NCBI GenBank assembly: GCA_964589175.1
Contig: CAZPRY010000054.1
Span: 1 to 25,147, forward strand
Length of the DNA: 25,147 bases
From: CAZPRY01 sp964589175
GTDB taxonomy: Bacteria > Fidelibacterota > UBA2242
Reading direction: 5' to 3'
The first letter of the stretch is position 1. The number at the start of each line of letters is the position of its first letter. The notes under the pieces were generated by a model. It saw only the letters and a list, made by a program, of their open reading frames with translations. It had not been told where the DNA came from and did no database searches. The position numbers and the translations under genes were made by a program. This document shows positions 6,078 through 14,598 of the stretch, piece after piece.

Positions 6078-9065
6078 TTATTGAACCAGCGGCACAACGG
6101 TCTTGAAGACATCGGCAGCCGCCTTGATTTTCTCCTCATTCCCGTAGACGCAGTAGGCGTTCTGGTCGAGGATGTCTTGCACCATTTTCTCCATCGCACG
6201 AATATCCTGGGGCGTCGTGGCCAGGACCGCGTCACGTTCGGCCTGCAGCATTTCCGGGCTCGTCTTTTCGTAATAGTACTGCAGGGCCAGATTACCTTTT
6301 TGCGTCGGTGTCAGCGGCGTGTCCAGACCCGAGATCGTACCGATAATATAGCGGGTCATGGTCTTGTCATCGGCCTCGAAATTATGCAAATATTCGGGGA
6401 CAGCCCGATAATTGGCGAAAGTCTCAATCAGGTTCGGATCGCGGTACGAAGAAAAATAGACTTTCCCGTTCGGTACAAATCCCGAAAAACCACCGTAGGC
6501 TCCGCCGATTACGCGAATCTGCGTCTGAAGGTAGTCGCTTGTGAGGATCTGGCCCAAAACATGCATCTTGCCGGTCCATTGATATCCGAGCCGTTTATAA
6601 TCGTAGCCCTGCATGACGTACTGGACCTTGGATGCGGTCAACAGGCCTTCATTCTTTTTCTCCGGATTCAAATTCCATTGGGCGAATTCGGCCCCACCCT
6701 TGGGGAGTGATTCAACGAAGCTTTTCAAACCTTTCCGGAATTCGGGCAAATCGGCACCCTGGCAGGTGACCGCCGCCGTCAGGTTACCCTTCGCAAAAAG
6801 CAGCGCCGCAGTCTGCGTCAGTTTGGCGCTGATTTCATCCGCTTTCTCGTCGAAGTTTTTCGAGAGGTCGTTGATGAAACGGTAGTAATCGATGCCGCCG
6901 GTGAGCTCGTCGAACATGCCGTCATTGCTGAAATAGGAAGTCATCCGAGTGTAGGCGTAGCCGTAGCCGTTCTGCTTTACAGCAGCCTCGACCTGCGAGG
7001 CATGGCGGGTCAGGACGGACTTCAGGCGCTCGGCGTCAGCGTATTTGCTGGTGTTGACAATCTCAGCTACCAGTCCGAAAAGCTGCCCGACTTTATCGTT
7101 CATCGCCTTTGAAGAAATAGAAAACTTCGGGATGAGCTGCTTGTCATCACCGTACCGGGTATAAACGTTAAAACCAACATAGAATCCGCCGGTGTGGATA
7201 TTCAGAGCATTGTCCAGGTCGCCATAGCTGTAATTCCCGGTGTTCAGGCTTCCCAAAACTTCAGCCAGCAAGGCCGCATACGGCAGCAATTCCTGGGGCA
7301 GGACGCGGGTGTCGAACTGCAGTTTTACATAGACGACGTTGTTCGTGAAGGTCTCATATTCCAGTAACGGCACGCCGCCGGTTTTTTGGGCTTTCAGCCC
7401 GTACCACTCAGCTTTTGGATTAATGTCGCTGCGTTCCAGCATCGGAATGGTCGCGAGCGCTTCGGGACTGTCCTCGCGCTGCTGGTAGGCAATCAACTCT
7501 TCCGTTTTCGTGACAAGTGCTGCCAGTTCGTCATCGCTCAGTGTTTTCTTATACTCGGCCAATTCGTCCGCAATTCGGGTATTGATCTCCTGCCCGAGCC
7601 CGGGCTTGGGTTCCAGGGTCAGGAAAAGGGTATGCGGATTATCGAGCAGATATTCCCGGACCACCGCTTCCAGGTAGTCGCCGGTCAGGGCGGTTTTCAA
7701 CTGCGTCAGCGGCTTTTCATATTCGAGCGTCATGAACGGATCGTCGGCGAAAAACCAGCCTGGCAGCATCTGCACCATATAACTGAAACCCTTCTGGGCG
7801 TCGTTGCCCTCGCGCAGGTTAAACTCCAGACGATTGATGATTCCCTGGACCATATCCTTGTCCGAACCTGCGGCTACGCTTTCCTGCAGGGTCTTGAAAA
7901 CGATCTCCTTAAATCGCTGCGCCTCGGCGGGATTCGCGTTTTGCACAACGATTTGAAATACATTCTGCTGCATGTCGTCGACGCTGGCGCTGACATCCAT
8001 TCCGATCCCGGCCTCTTGCAAAGCCAGTCGGATCGGACCGGCTTCGTGATTCACCAGGATATCGCAGAGCGCATCAAGGGCCATGTACAGCGCGCGATCG
8101 GTGTTCAGTCCGACAACGACATTCATTGACAGATAAGTCTGACCTTCCGTACCCGAACCTTCAGGAACCGGATAATACCCGGTGATATCCTGGATCTTCT
8201 CAAACGGTTTTTGCAGCGGAATATCGACTTTGACGCCGGTATTTTCATACTTGCTCAGGTACTCGGTGTCGATGAAAGCGAGTTCCTGATCGAGATCGGC
8301 GTTCCCGTAGAGCGTAATGTGGCTGTTGGACGGGTGGTAATAACGACGGTGAAAATCCAGGAAAGCTTCGTAGGTCAGGGTCGGCACCGCCGTCGGGTAG
8401 CCGCCTGCCGAGAAAGCATAGCCGTTATCCGGGAAAAGGAGGCGATTGGACTGGTAATACAGTTCCTGCGTCGGATCGGAGAAGGCGCCTTTCATCTCGT
8501 TGTAGACTACTCCCTTGTACTCGACGGGATTGTCTCTGCCGGTCAGTTCGTGATGCCAGCCTTCCTGCTGCAGAATACGCGGATCGGTGTAAATCAGCGG
8601 ATTGAAGACGGCATCCAGGTAGACGTGCATCAGGTTAAAATAATCCTTGTCGTTCATGCTGGCGACCGGGTAAAAGGTCACGTCTTTGCCGGTGAAAGCA
8701 TTCATGAAGGTTTTAAGCGAACCCTTGGAGAGCACATCGAAAGGACTCTTCACCGGAAAATTCTTCGAGCCGTTCAATACCGAATGTTCCAAAATATGCG
8801 GTGTCCCGGCGTCGGACTCCGGAACGGTCTTGAAAGCGATACCAAAGGTTTTATTTTCGTCGTCGGCCATGATTTTCACCAATTGCGCCCCGCTCTGCGG
8901 ATGCGTGAAACGCAGGCATTCGGCGTTCACCTCTTTGACGAAGCGCTTCTCGACCAACGTAAAACCGTGGTACGATTGGCCAACTTCGAATGTACCGGCA
9001 AAAGCCAGCCCCCACATCAATAGCAGCGCCAAACCAATGCACATTACCAGACGTTTTTTAAGCAT
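6078..9065 (-). CDS. Exported M16C-family zinc metalloprotease (presequence protease/PreP-like)
   Basis: A 995-residue peptidase of the PreP/PITRM1 type, which degrades unfolded peptides inside a closed two-half chamber. The inverted zinc motif His-x-x-Glu-His is at 90-94 (Glu93 catalytic), and the distal zinc ligand is Glu190 in the Tyr-Asn-Glu-Met-Lys-Gly block, a spacing close to that of the human enzyme. The C-terminal half keeps the Arg-Val-x-Gly-Gly-Ala-Tyr-Gly block that completes the substrate pocket. Residues 1-23 form a clear signal peptide (Leu-rich core, Ala-Phe-Ala-Gly cleavage region), so unlike organelle PreP it should act in the periplasm, perhaps on spent signal peptides or nutritional peptides. 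AGGAGG sits eight bases before the start codon. It is transcribed divergently from the permease cluster and followed by an intrinsic terminator. Length is normal for the family. Confidence 0.92.
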   Translation of the reverse strand: MLKKRLVMCIGLALLLMWGLAFAGTFEVGQSYHGFTLVEKRFVKEVNAECLRFTHPQSGAQLVKIMADDENKTFGIAFKTVPESDAGTPHILEHSVLNGSKNFPVKSPFDVLSKGSLKTFMNAFTGKDVTFYPVASMNDKDYFNLMHVYLDAVFNPLIYTDPRILQQEGWHHELTGRDNPVEYKGVVYNEMKGAFSDPTQELYYQSNRLLFPDNGYAFSAGGYPTAVPTLTYEAFLDFHRRYYHPSNSHITLYGNADLDQELAFIDTEYLSKYENTGVKVDIPLQKPFEKIQDITGYYPVPEGSGTEGQTYLSMNVVVGLNTDRALYMALDALCDILVNHEAGPIRLALQEAGIGMDVSASVDDMQQNVFQIVVQNANPAEAQRFKEIVFKTLQESVAAGSDKDMVQGIINRLEFNLREGNDAQKGFSYMVQMLPGWFFADDPFMTLEYEKPLTQLKTALTGDYLEAVVREYLLDNPHTLFLTLEPKPGLGQEINTRIADELAEYKKTLSDDELAALVTKTEELIAYQQREDSPEALATIPMLERSDINPKAEWYGLKAQKTGGVPLLEYETFTNNVVYVKLQFDTRVLPQELLPYAALLAEVLGSLNTGNYSYGDLDNALNIHTGGFYVGFNVYTRYGDDKQLIPKFSISSKAMNDKVGQLFGLVAEIVNTSKYADAERLKSVLTRHASQVEAAVKQNGYGYAYTRMTSYFSNDGMFDELTGGIDYYRFINDLSKNFDEKADEISAKLTQTAALLFAKGNLTAAVTCQGADLPEFRKGLKSFVESLPKGGAEFAQWNLNPEKKNEGLLTASKVQYVMQGYDYKRLGYQWTGKMHVLGQILTSDYLQTQIRVIGGAYGGFSGFVPNGKVYFSSYRDPNLIETFANYRAVPEYLHNFEADDKTMTRYIIGTISGLDTPLTPTQKGNLALQYYYEKTSPEMLQAERDAVLATTPQDIRAMEKMVQDILDQNAYCVYGNEEKIKAAADVFKTVVPLVQ

Positions 9066-9452
9066 ACCCTACTCCTCCTGGTCAAATTGTTTGATGCGTA
9101 ATCAATCCCTCTTCCTGTCGTATGGCATCCCATGCCCGGAACCGACGGTCGGCTTGCCGCCGCACATTGAAGAAACAGCCTTTTTCCATACGTCTCGATT
9201 TTGATGCTCAGGCATACGATCCAGGGCAGATAAAAATACGACTTCCCCAAAAACACAGTTAGCTTTGGACTTTCTCGAAAATCAAAAGGTTGTCAGCCGG
9301 CTCATTCTGAAATTCTTCCTCCTGATTCAGGCATGAATCGGACAACCTTTTGCCGATAAGAAGGATCATACCGATGTTACTTTTTCTCGGAAGAAAAAAC
9401 AACGAATTATATGGTGCTTTATCCATACAGCGAAACGTGAAAGGGATTCCCG
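9066..9452. promoter_or_regulatory. Divergent intergenic region between protease and permease genes
   Basis: These 387 bases should hold the promoters for the minus-strand protease and the plus-strand permease cluster, but I cannot pick a convincing -35/-10 pair for either. Two short palindromes lie on the protease side: GGCAT-CCC-ATGCC (9124-9136) and CCGAC-G-GTCGG (9142-9152). A long-range stem (9284-9351) lies on the permease side. No gene is supported here. Confidence 0.5.
9284..9351 (+). promoter_or_regulatory. Long-stem structured element upstream of the first permease
   Basis: AAAAGGTTGTC (9284-9294) is the exact reverse complement of GACAACCTTTT (9341-9351). Within the 46-base interior, GATTC (9324-9328) and GAATC (9335-9339) form a smaller stem. 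The element ends about 100 bases before the ATG at 9453. It could be a structured mRNA leader, an attenuator or a binding site; no known riboswitch signature is recognised. Confidence 0.45.
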
Positions 9453-11906
9453 ATGTTTAAAAACTATCTGCTCGTCGCCCTGCGCAATCTCAGAAAACAT
9501 AAAGGCTATTCGTTCATCAATATTACCGGCCTGGCCATCGGCATGGCCGCCTGCATCCTGATCCTGCTGTATGTTCAGGATGAACTTTCCTACGATAAAT
9601 TTAATGAAAAAATCGACCGTATTTATCGGGTGGAACGAACCGGAAATATTAATGGTCAGGAATTCCAGACCTCCTATATGGCGCATCCCTACGGTCCGGC
9701 GTTGAAGAATGATTTCCCGGAAGTCGAACAAGCCGTCCGGCTCTGGAATCCGGATTTGATGGTGCGGGATCATAACCTGCATTTTATCGAGGAAAAAATC
9801 CTTTTCATGGACGCTAATGTATTCGAGGTTTTCTCCTTTCAGCTGAGCGAGGGTGCCCCCCCGAACGCCCTGACTGAACCCAACTCGATTGTGCTGACGG
9901 AAGAGATGGCATTAAAATATCTCGGTGATCCCAATCCAATCGGAAAATCGCTGCCGATTCGCTGGGATCAGGAGGTGATTGATTTTCGAATCACCGGAAT
10001 CCTCGAAAAAATCCCGTCCAATTCGCATTTCCATACCAATTTTATCGCTTCCTATACTTCACTTGACGCCCTGCTCGGCACCGAACGCATGGGCGAATGG
10101 TTGAGTAATAGCATCCGTACTTACATCCTGCTGAAACCGAATGTTTCCCCTGTTGACCTGGAAGCCAAGTTTCCGGATTTCGTCGATAAATACATGGGCT
10201 CTACCATACGACTCATCGTCGGATCGGAAATCGACGTCAATCAGCTATTGCAGCTACGCCTGCGACCGCTGTCCGACATCCATTTGCGCTCCGGTATGGG
10301 CGGCGAGTTGGAACCCGGCGGCAGCATCGCAACGGTGTATGCATTTTCCGCCATCGCGGTTTTAACCCTGATCATCGCCTGCATCAATTTCATGAACCTG
10401 GCGACGGCGCGCTCGGCCAGCCGCGCCAAAGAGGTCGGACTGCGCAAAGTCGTCGGCGCTCAGCGCCACCGGCTCATTGTCCAATTCATCGGTGAATCCG
10501 TCGTTCTGGCGCTCATCGCTTTGATGCTGGGATTGATTCTGGTAGCGCTCCTGATGGCGCCTTTTAACGCGATCAGCGCCAAGGAATTCAGCCTGGGATT
10601 CCTCAAATCCCCGCTTGTTTTGATTGAATTGCTGGTTTTCGCCGTGCTTGTCGGCGCATTCTCCGGGACTTACCCGGCCTTTTACCTGTCGGCTTTCCGT
10701 CCGGTAGCCGTATTAAAGAAAGACAGCGGCGCGGGACGCAAGAGCCGGTCGGCGACGCTGCGAATCGTGCTGGTCGTACTTCAGTTTTGCATCTCCATCA
10801 CGCTCATCGCCTGCACCTTCATCGTCAATAAACAGCTGCAGTACGTGCGGCACAAAGAACTCGGTTTTCGGAAGGAACAGATGGTCGTGATCCCGATTCA
10901 AGATAACCGTATTCCGGATAAAATGGACATCATCAAAGAGCGCATAAAACTACACCCCGCCGTTCAGGGGGTGGCCGCGACGCACAGAATTCCCGGCGAG
11001 GGCCTGGGTGACACTGTATTCCGCCGCGAAGGGAGTAGCGAAGATGATATTATCGATACCCACGTCTGCCGCGTGGATTATGATCTTTTCCCGGTCATGG
11101 ATATTCGGATTCTGGCCGGGCGTAATTTTTCACGTGACTTCGGGGACGACCCCGAAAACAGCGTCATATTAAATGAGACTTCGATGAAGAGTTTCGGCTG
11201 GTTGTCGCCCGAAGAGGCCGTCGGTAAAAGGCTTATGTACCCGTATAATGTTGCACCTATCGAGTACAAGTACCTTGATATCGTCGGGATTGTTAAAGAT
11301 TTTCACTTCACCTCGCTGCATAATGAAATTCTGCCGATTCTTTTTCACACGGGTTCGGTCTGGGGCTATTTGAATTATGTTGTCGTCAGAACTGTCGGAC
11401 AGGACATTCCCGGCACCCTTGATTACCTTAAAAATACCTGGAATGAATTCTCGCCTGACAATCCTTTCGATTATTATTTCCTGGATGAAAACTTTGACCG
11501 GCAGTATCGCGCGGAAATGCGGGTCCAACGGATTTTTACCTATTTCACCGGTTTAACGATTTTTATCGCCTGCCTGGGACTGTTCGGACTGGCGTCATTT
11601 TCGGCCGAGCAGCGCACCAAGGAGATCGGCATTCGCAAAGTGCTGGGCGCTTCGACTTCGGGACTCACCATGTTGCTTTCGCGGGAATTCACCAAGTGGG
11701 TGCTGGTTTCCAATGTTGTGGCTCTTCCGGTCGCCTATTATGCCATGCATAAATGGCTGCAGAATTTCGCCTACCGGGCGGAGATGGGCGTGTGGCCTTT
11801 TGTATTTTCCGCTGTGCTTGCCTTTCTGATCGCCATTCTGACGGTCGGCTACCAGGCACTGAAAGCGGCTATGACCAATCCGGCAAAAACATTGAAATAT
11901 GAATAA
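9453..11906 (+). CDS. ABC transporter permease, FtsX/MacB type with duplicated domains (first of three)
   Basis: An 817-residue inner-membrane permease without an ATPase domain. The layout is doubled: TM1 at about 21-41, a MacB-type periplasmic core (about 45-285), three FtsX transmembrane helices (about 293-415), then TM5 (about 433-457), a second periplasmic core (about 460-690) and three more helices (about 692-805). The cytoplasmic coupling motif occurs in both halves (Glu-Val-Gly-Leu-Arg-Lys-Val and Glu-Ile-Gly-Ile-Arg-Lys-Val-Leu-Gly). Relatives work as mechanotransmission pumps with a MacB/LolD-type ATPase, exporting peptides, drugs or lipoproteins; the substrate here is unknown. The C-terminus Asn-Pro-Ala-Lys-Thr-Leu-Lys-Tyr-Glu is typical of FCB members. 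GAAAGGGA lies six bases before the ATG. The next paralogue follows after 57 bases. Confidence 0.9.
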   Translation: MFKNYLLVALRNLRKHKGYSFINITGLAIGMAACILILLYVQDELSYDKFNEKIDRIYRVERTGNINGQEFQTSYMAHPYGPALKNDFPEVEQAVRLWNPDLMVRDHNLHFIEEKILFMDANVFEVFSFQLSEGAPPNALTEPNSIVLTEEMALKYLGDPNPIGKSLPIRWDQEVIDFRITGILEKIPSNSHFHTNFIASYTSLDALLGTERMGEWLSNSIRTYILLKPNVSPVDLEAKFPDFVDKYMGSTIRLIVGSEIDVNQLLQLRLRPLSDIHLRSGMGGELEPGGSIATVYAFSAIAVLTLIIACINFMNLATARSASRAKEVGLRKVVGAQRHRLIVQFIGESVVLALIALMLGLILVALLMAPFNAISAKEFSLGFLKSPLVLIELLVFAVLVGAFSGTYPAFYLSAFRPVAVLKKDSGAGRKSRSATLRIVLVVLQFCISITLIACTFIVNKQLQYVRHKELGFRKEQMVVIPIQDNRIPDKMDIIKERIKLHPAVQGVAATHRIPGEGLGDTVFRREGSSEDDIIDTHVCRVDYDLFPVMDIRILAGRNFSRDFGDDPENSVILNETSMKSFGWLSPEEAVGKRLMYPYNVAPIEYKYLDIVGIVKDFHFTSLHNEILPILFHTGSVWGYLNYVVVRTVGQDIPGTLDYLKNTWNEFSPDNPFDYYFLDENFDRQYRAEMRVQRIFTYFTGLTIFIACLGLFGLASFSAEQRTKEIGIRKVLGASTSGLTMLLSREFTKWVLVSNVVALPVAYYAMHKWLQNFAYRAEMGVWPFVFSAVLAFLIAILTVGYQALKAAMTNPAKTLKYE

Positions 11907-11963
11907 TACTTTTTCTATATTCCGTAGGTAAACAAGCAGCGAATTTTCGGGGAAGGGGAATCC

Positions 11964-14420
11964 ATGCTACGCAGTTACTTCAAGATTACCTGGCGCAATA
12001 TAAAAAGACACCGGGCACACACGCTTATCAACGTGTTCGGACTGGCTATCGGCATTCTGTGCTGTTTTTATATTCTGCTCTATATTCTGGATGAACTCAG
12101 CTATGAGAAACATTATGCCAACGCAGACCGGATTTACCGCGTTGCAGTCCATGGCATTCTCGGAAACCAGGACCTGAATACCGCCCAGACCCCTTCGCCG
12201 CTGTCACGAACGCTGAAGCAGGAATTCCCGGAGGTCACTGCCGCGACACGCCTGCAGCACACACCCAACATGCTGGTGCGCTTCGGAGACCGCGTTTTCA
12301 ATGAGACCAATTTCATGTGGGTGGACAGCAATTTCTTCGATGTCTTCGCCATCCCGATGGTTTACGGCGACGCAAAAACAGCGCTGAAAGACGATCACAC
12401 CGTGGTTCTGACCATCAGCAACGCCCGCAAATATTTCGATGACCCTGCGACTGCGATCGGGCAGATCGTGACTTTCGAGGACGGCACGCCCTATCGGGTC
12501 AGCGGCGTCGTCGAGGATGCTCCCCAAAATTCCCATTTCCATTACGGGATGCTCTGCCCGTTGTCTTCCTGGGAATGGAACTGGGAGGAATTCTGGCTAA
12601 ACAATTTCCTGCACACTTACATCCTACTTCATGAGAAGGCCTCCGCGCCGGAGCTGGAGGCCAAATTTCCGGCCATGATCCGCAAGTACGCCGCCGAGCA
12701 CATTCAGCGCGCCACGGGCATGACCGTCGATGAAATGGAAGCCAGCGGCGGGAAGTTTTCATTTTTCCTGCAACCTCTGACAAGCATCCATTTGCATTCT
12801 CATCTGGATGGCGAGCTGGAAGCAAACAGCGACATCCGCTATATTTATATCTTCGCGATCACCGCATTGTTTATCCTCTTCATTGCCTGCATCAACTTCA
12901 TGAATCTTTCCACTTCGCAATCGGCCGGTCGGAGTCGAGAAGTCGGTATTCGCAAAGTTCTGGGCTCTTCGAAGAACCGCCTCATTCGCCAGTTTCTGAT
13001 CGAGTCCATGCTGATCTGTATGCTGGCAGTCGTCATCGCCCTGATCATGGCGCAGTTGCTGTTGCCCTATTTCAATAACATAACCGACAAGAACCTCAGC
13101 ATCGGTTTCTTTACACGCTGGTACCTACTCCCGGGGATGCTGCTTTTCTCCGTCGCGATCGGAATTCTGGCCGGTGCCTATCCGGCCTTTTTCCTGTCAT
13201 CCTTCCGTCCGGTTATCGTACTCAAGGAAAGCCTCAGCCTCGGCTTGAAGGGACGCTCACTGCGCAGCCTGCTGGTCGTATTCCAATTCACGATTTCGAT
13301 TATCCTGTTCATCACGACTTTCATGCTCGCCAAACAATTACATTACATTCAGAACAAAAGACTCGGATTCGAAAAGGAAAACATCGTCATCGTCAAAAGA
13401 GGCTGGGCGATCGGGCAGAATCCGGACGGGACTTTTATTGATACCGGCGACAATCCGTTGGTGATAGATGCCTTCAAAGCCGATCTCAAACGCAATCCGC
13501 AAATTCTCTCGGTGGCCGGTTGCACCCAGCTGCCCGGCGAGAATTTCCCCAGTACCGTCCTGCTGGCAGCCGGAGCTCCCGAAGAAGATCAGCACCAGAT
13601 CAACTACTTCGCGGTGGATTACGATTTTCTCGAGACTTTCAAGTTGGAATTACTGGAAGGGCGTTTTTTCGACCGCGAAATGAGCTATCACCCGGGTTTG
13701 ATTATCAACGAAACCGCTGCCAAAATCCTCGGACTCAAACAGCCGTATACGGAACAATACCTGACTTTTCCAGACAATGAGGAAGGGCATCTGATCCCGA
13801 TTCTGGGTATGCTGAAAGACTTTCATTATGAATCCCTGCATAAGGTCATTCAGCCCCTTATCCTGGACCTGCGCGTTCTCAACCGCACCTATCTCTGTGT
13901 ACGCATCCGACCGGAAAATGTGGCGGAAACGATAAAATATATCGAGCAAACCTGGTTGGATTTCATCCCCTACAAACCCTTTGAATATTACTTCTTCGAC
14001 GAAAGCTACGACAATTTATACAAAGCCGAATTCAGAACGGGCCGCCTCTTCAGCATCTTTTCGGTATTATCGATCTTCATCGCCTGCCTCGGGCTCTTCG
14101 CGCTCGCTTCGTTTACCACGGAACGCCGCATCCGCGAGATCGGCATCCGCAAAACGCTCGGCGCCAGCGCTTCAGGCATTCTGATGTTGATCACCCGGGA
14201 GTTCGCACGATTGGTTATCATCGCCAACATCATCGCCTGGCCGATCGCCTGGTTCATCTCCAAAAAGTCATTGCAGGAGTATGCCTACCGTACCAATATC
14301 GGCTGGACAACTTTCCTCTTCGCCGGGCTTGCGGCGCTTGCCATCGCCATGATCGCGGTGAGCTATCATTCTCTGAAGGCCGCCGCGACCAATCCGGCCC
14401 GCACCCTGAAATACGAATAA
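11964..14420 (+). CDS. ABC transporter permease, FtsX/MacB type with duplicated domains (second of three)
   Basis: An 818-residue paralogue of the preceding permease with the same order: N-terminal helix (about 19-41), periplasmic core, three FtsX helices, then a second helix/core/FtsX set. Both coupling motifs are present (Glu-Val-Gly-Ile-Arg-Lys-Val-Leu-Gly-Ser and Glu-Ile-Gly-Ile-Arg-Lys-Thr-Leu-Gly-Ala), and the protein ends Asn-Pro-Ala-Arg-Thr-Leu-Lys-Tyr-Glu. The periplasmic cores are much less conserved among the three than the helices, suggesting different partners or cargo. A purine-rich site (GGAAGGGGAA, 11951-11960) precedes the ATG at 11964. The 57-base gap from the first permease and the lack of a terminator suggest co-transcription. 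No nucleotide-binding domain is present. Confidence 0.9.
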   Translation: MLRSYFKITWRNIKRHRAHTLINVFGLAIGILCCFYILLYILDELSYEKHYANADRIYRVAVHGILGNQDLNTAQTPSPLSRTLKQEFPEVTAATRLQHTPNMLVRFGDRVFNETNFMWVDSNFFDVFAIPMVYGDAKTALKDDHTVVLTISNARKYFDDPATAIGQIVTFEDGTPYRVSGVVEDAPQNSHFHYGMLCPLSSWEWNWEEFWLNNFLHTYILLHEKASAPELEAKFPAMIRKYAAEHIQRATGMTVDEMEASGGKFSFFLQPLTSIHLHSHLDGELEANSDIRYIYIFAITALFILFIACINFMNLSTSQSAGRSREVGIRKVLGSSKNRLIRQFLIESMLICMLAVVIALIMAQLLLPYFNNITDKNLSIGFFTRWYLLPGMLLFSVAIGILAGAYPAFFLSSFRPVIVLKESLSLGLKGRSLRSLLVVFQFTISIILFITTFMLAKQLHYIQNKRLGFEKENIVIVKRGWAIGQNPDGTFIDTGDNPLVIDAFKADLKRNPQILSVAGCTQLPGENFPSTVLLAAGAPEEDQHQINYFAVDYDFLETFKLELLEGRFFDREMSYHPGLIINETAAKILGLKQPYTEQYLTFPDNEEGHLIPILGMLKDFHYESLHKVIQPLILDLRVLNRTYLCVRIRPENVAETIKYIEQTWLDFIPYKPFEYYFFDESYDNLYKAEFRTGRLFSIFSVLSIFIACLGLFALASFTTERRIREIGIRKTLGASASGILMLITREFARLVIIANIIAWPIAWFISKKSLQEYAYRTNIGWTTFLFAGLAALAIAMIAVSYHSLKAAATNPARTLKYE

Positions 14421-14598
14421 GCGTTCGGATCCATTCAGGCGTGTTTCGGGATTGTGCGTATTCGAACAGGGTCTGTATCATAAACGGATAGAATAAAACG
14501 CCATCCTTACGGCTTCCCCTCCCTGCCGCTCATGGCACAATCCTTGCCCAAATGAGTAAGGTGATCGAATGATCCGCAAGGAAAGGATGGTTGGAACT

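Noticed and set aside
8211..9023. Long plus-strand frame of 270 codons, and a 247-codon frame at 7386-8129
   Set aside because: Both lie antisense to the well-supported M16C protease and show no domain; they are by-products of its codon usage.
9044..9256. Minus-strand 70-codon leader frame before the protease
   Set aside because: It overlaps the protease start out of frame and has no ribosome-binding site or conserved look.
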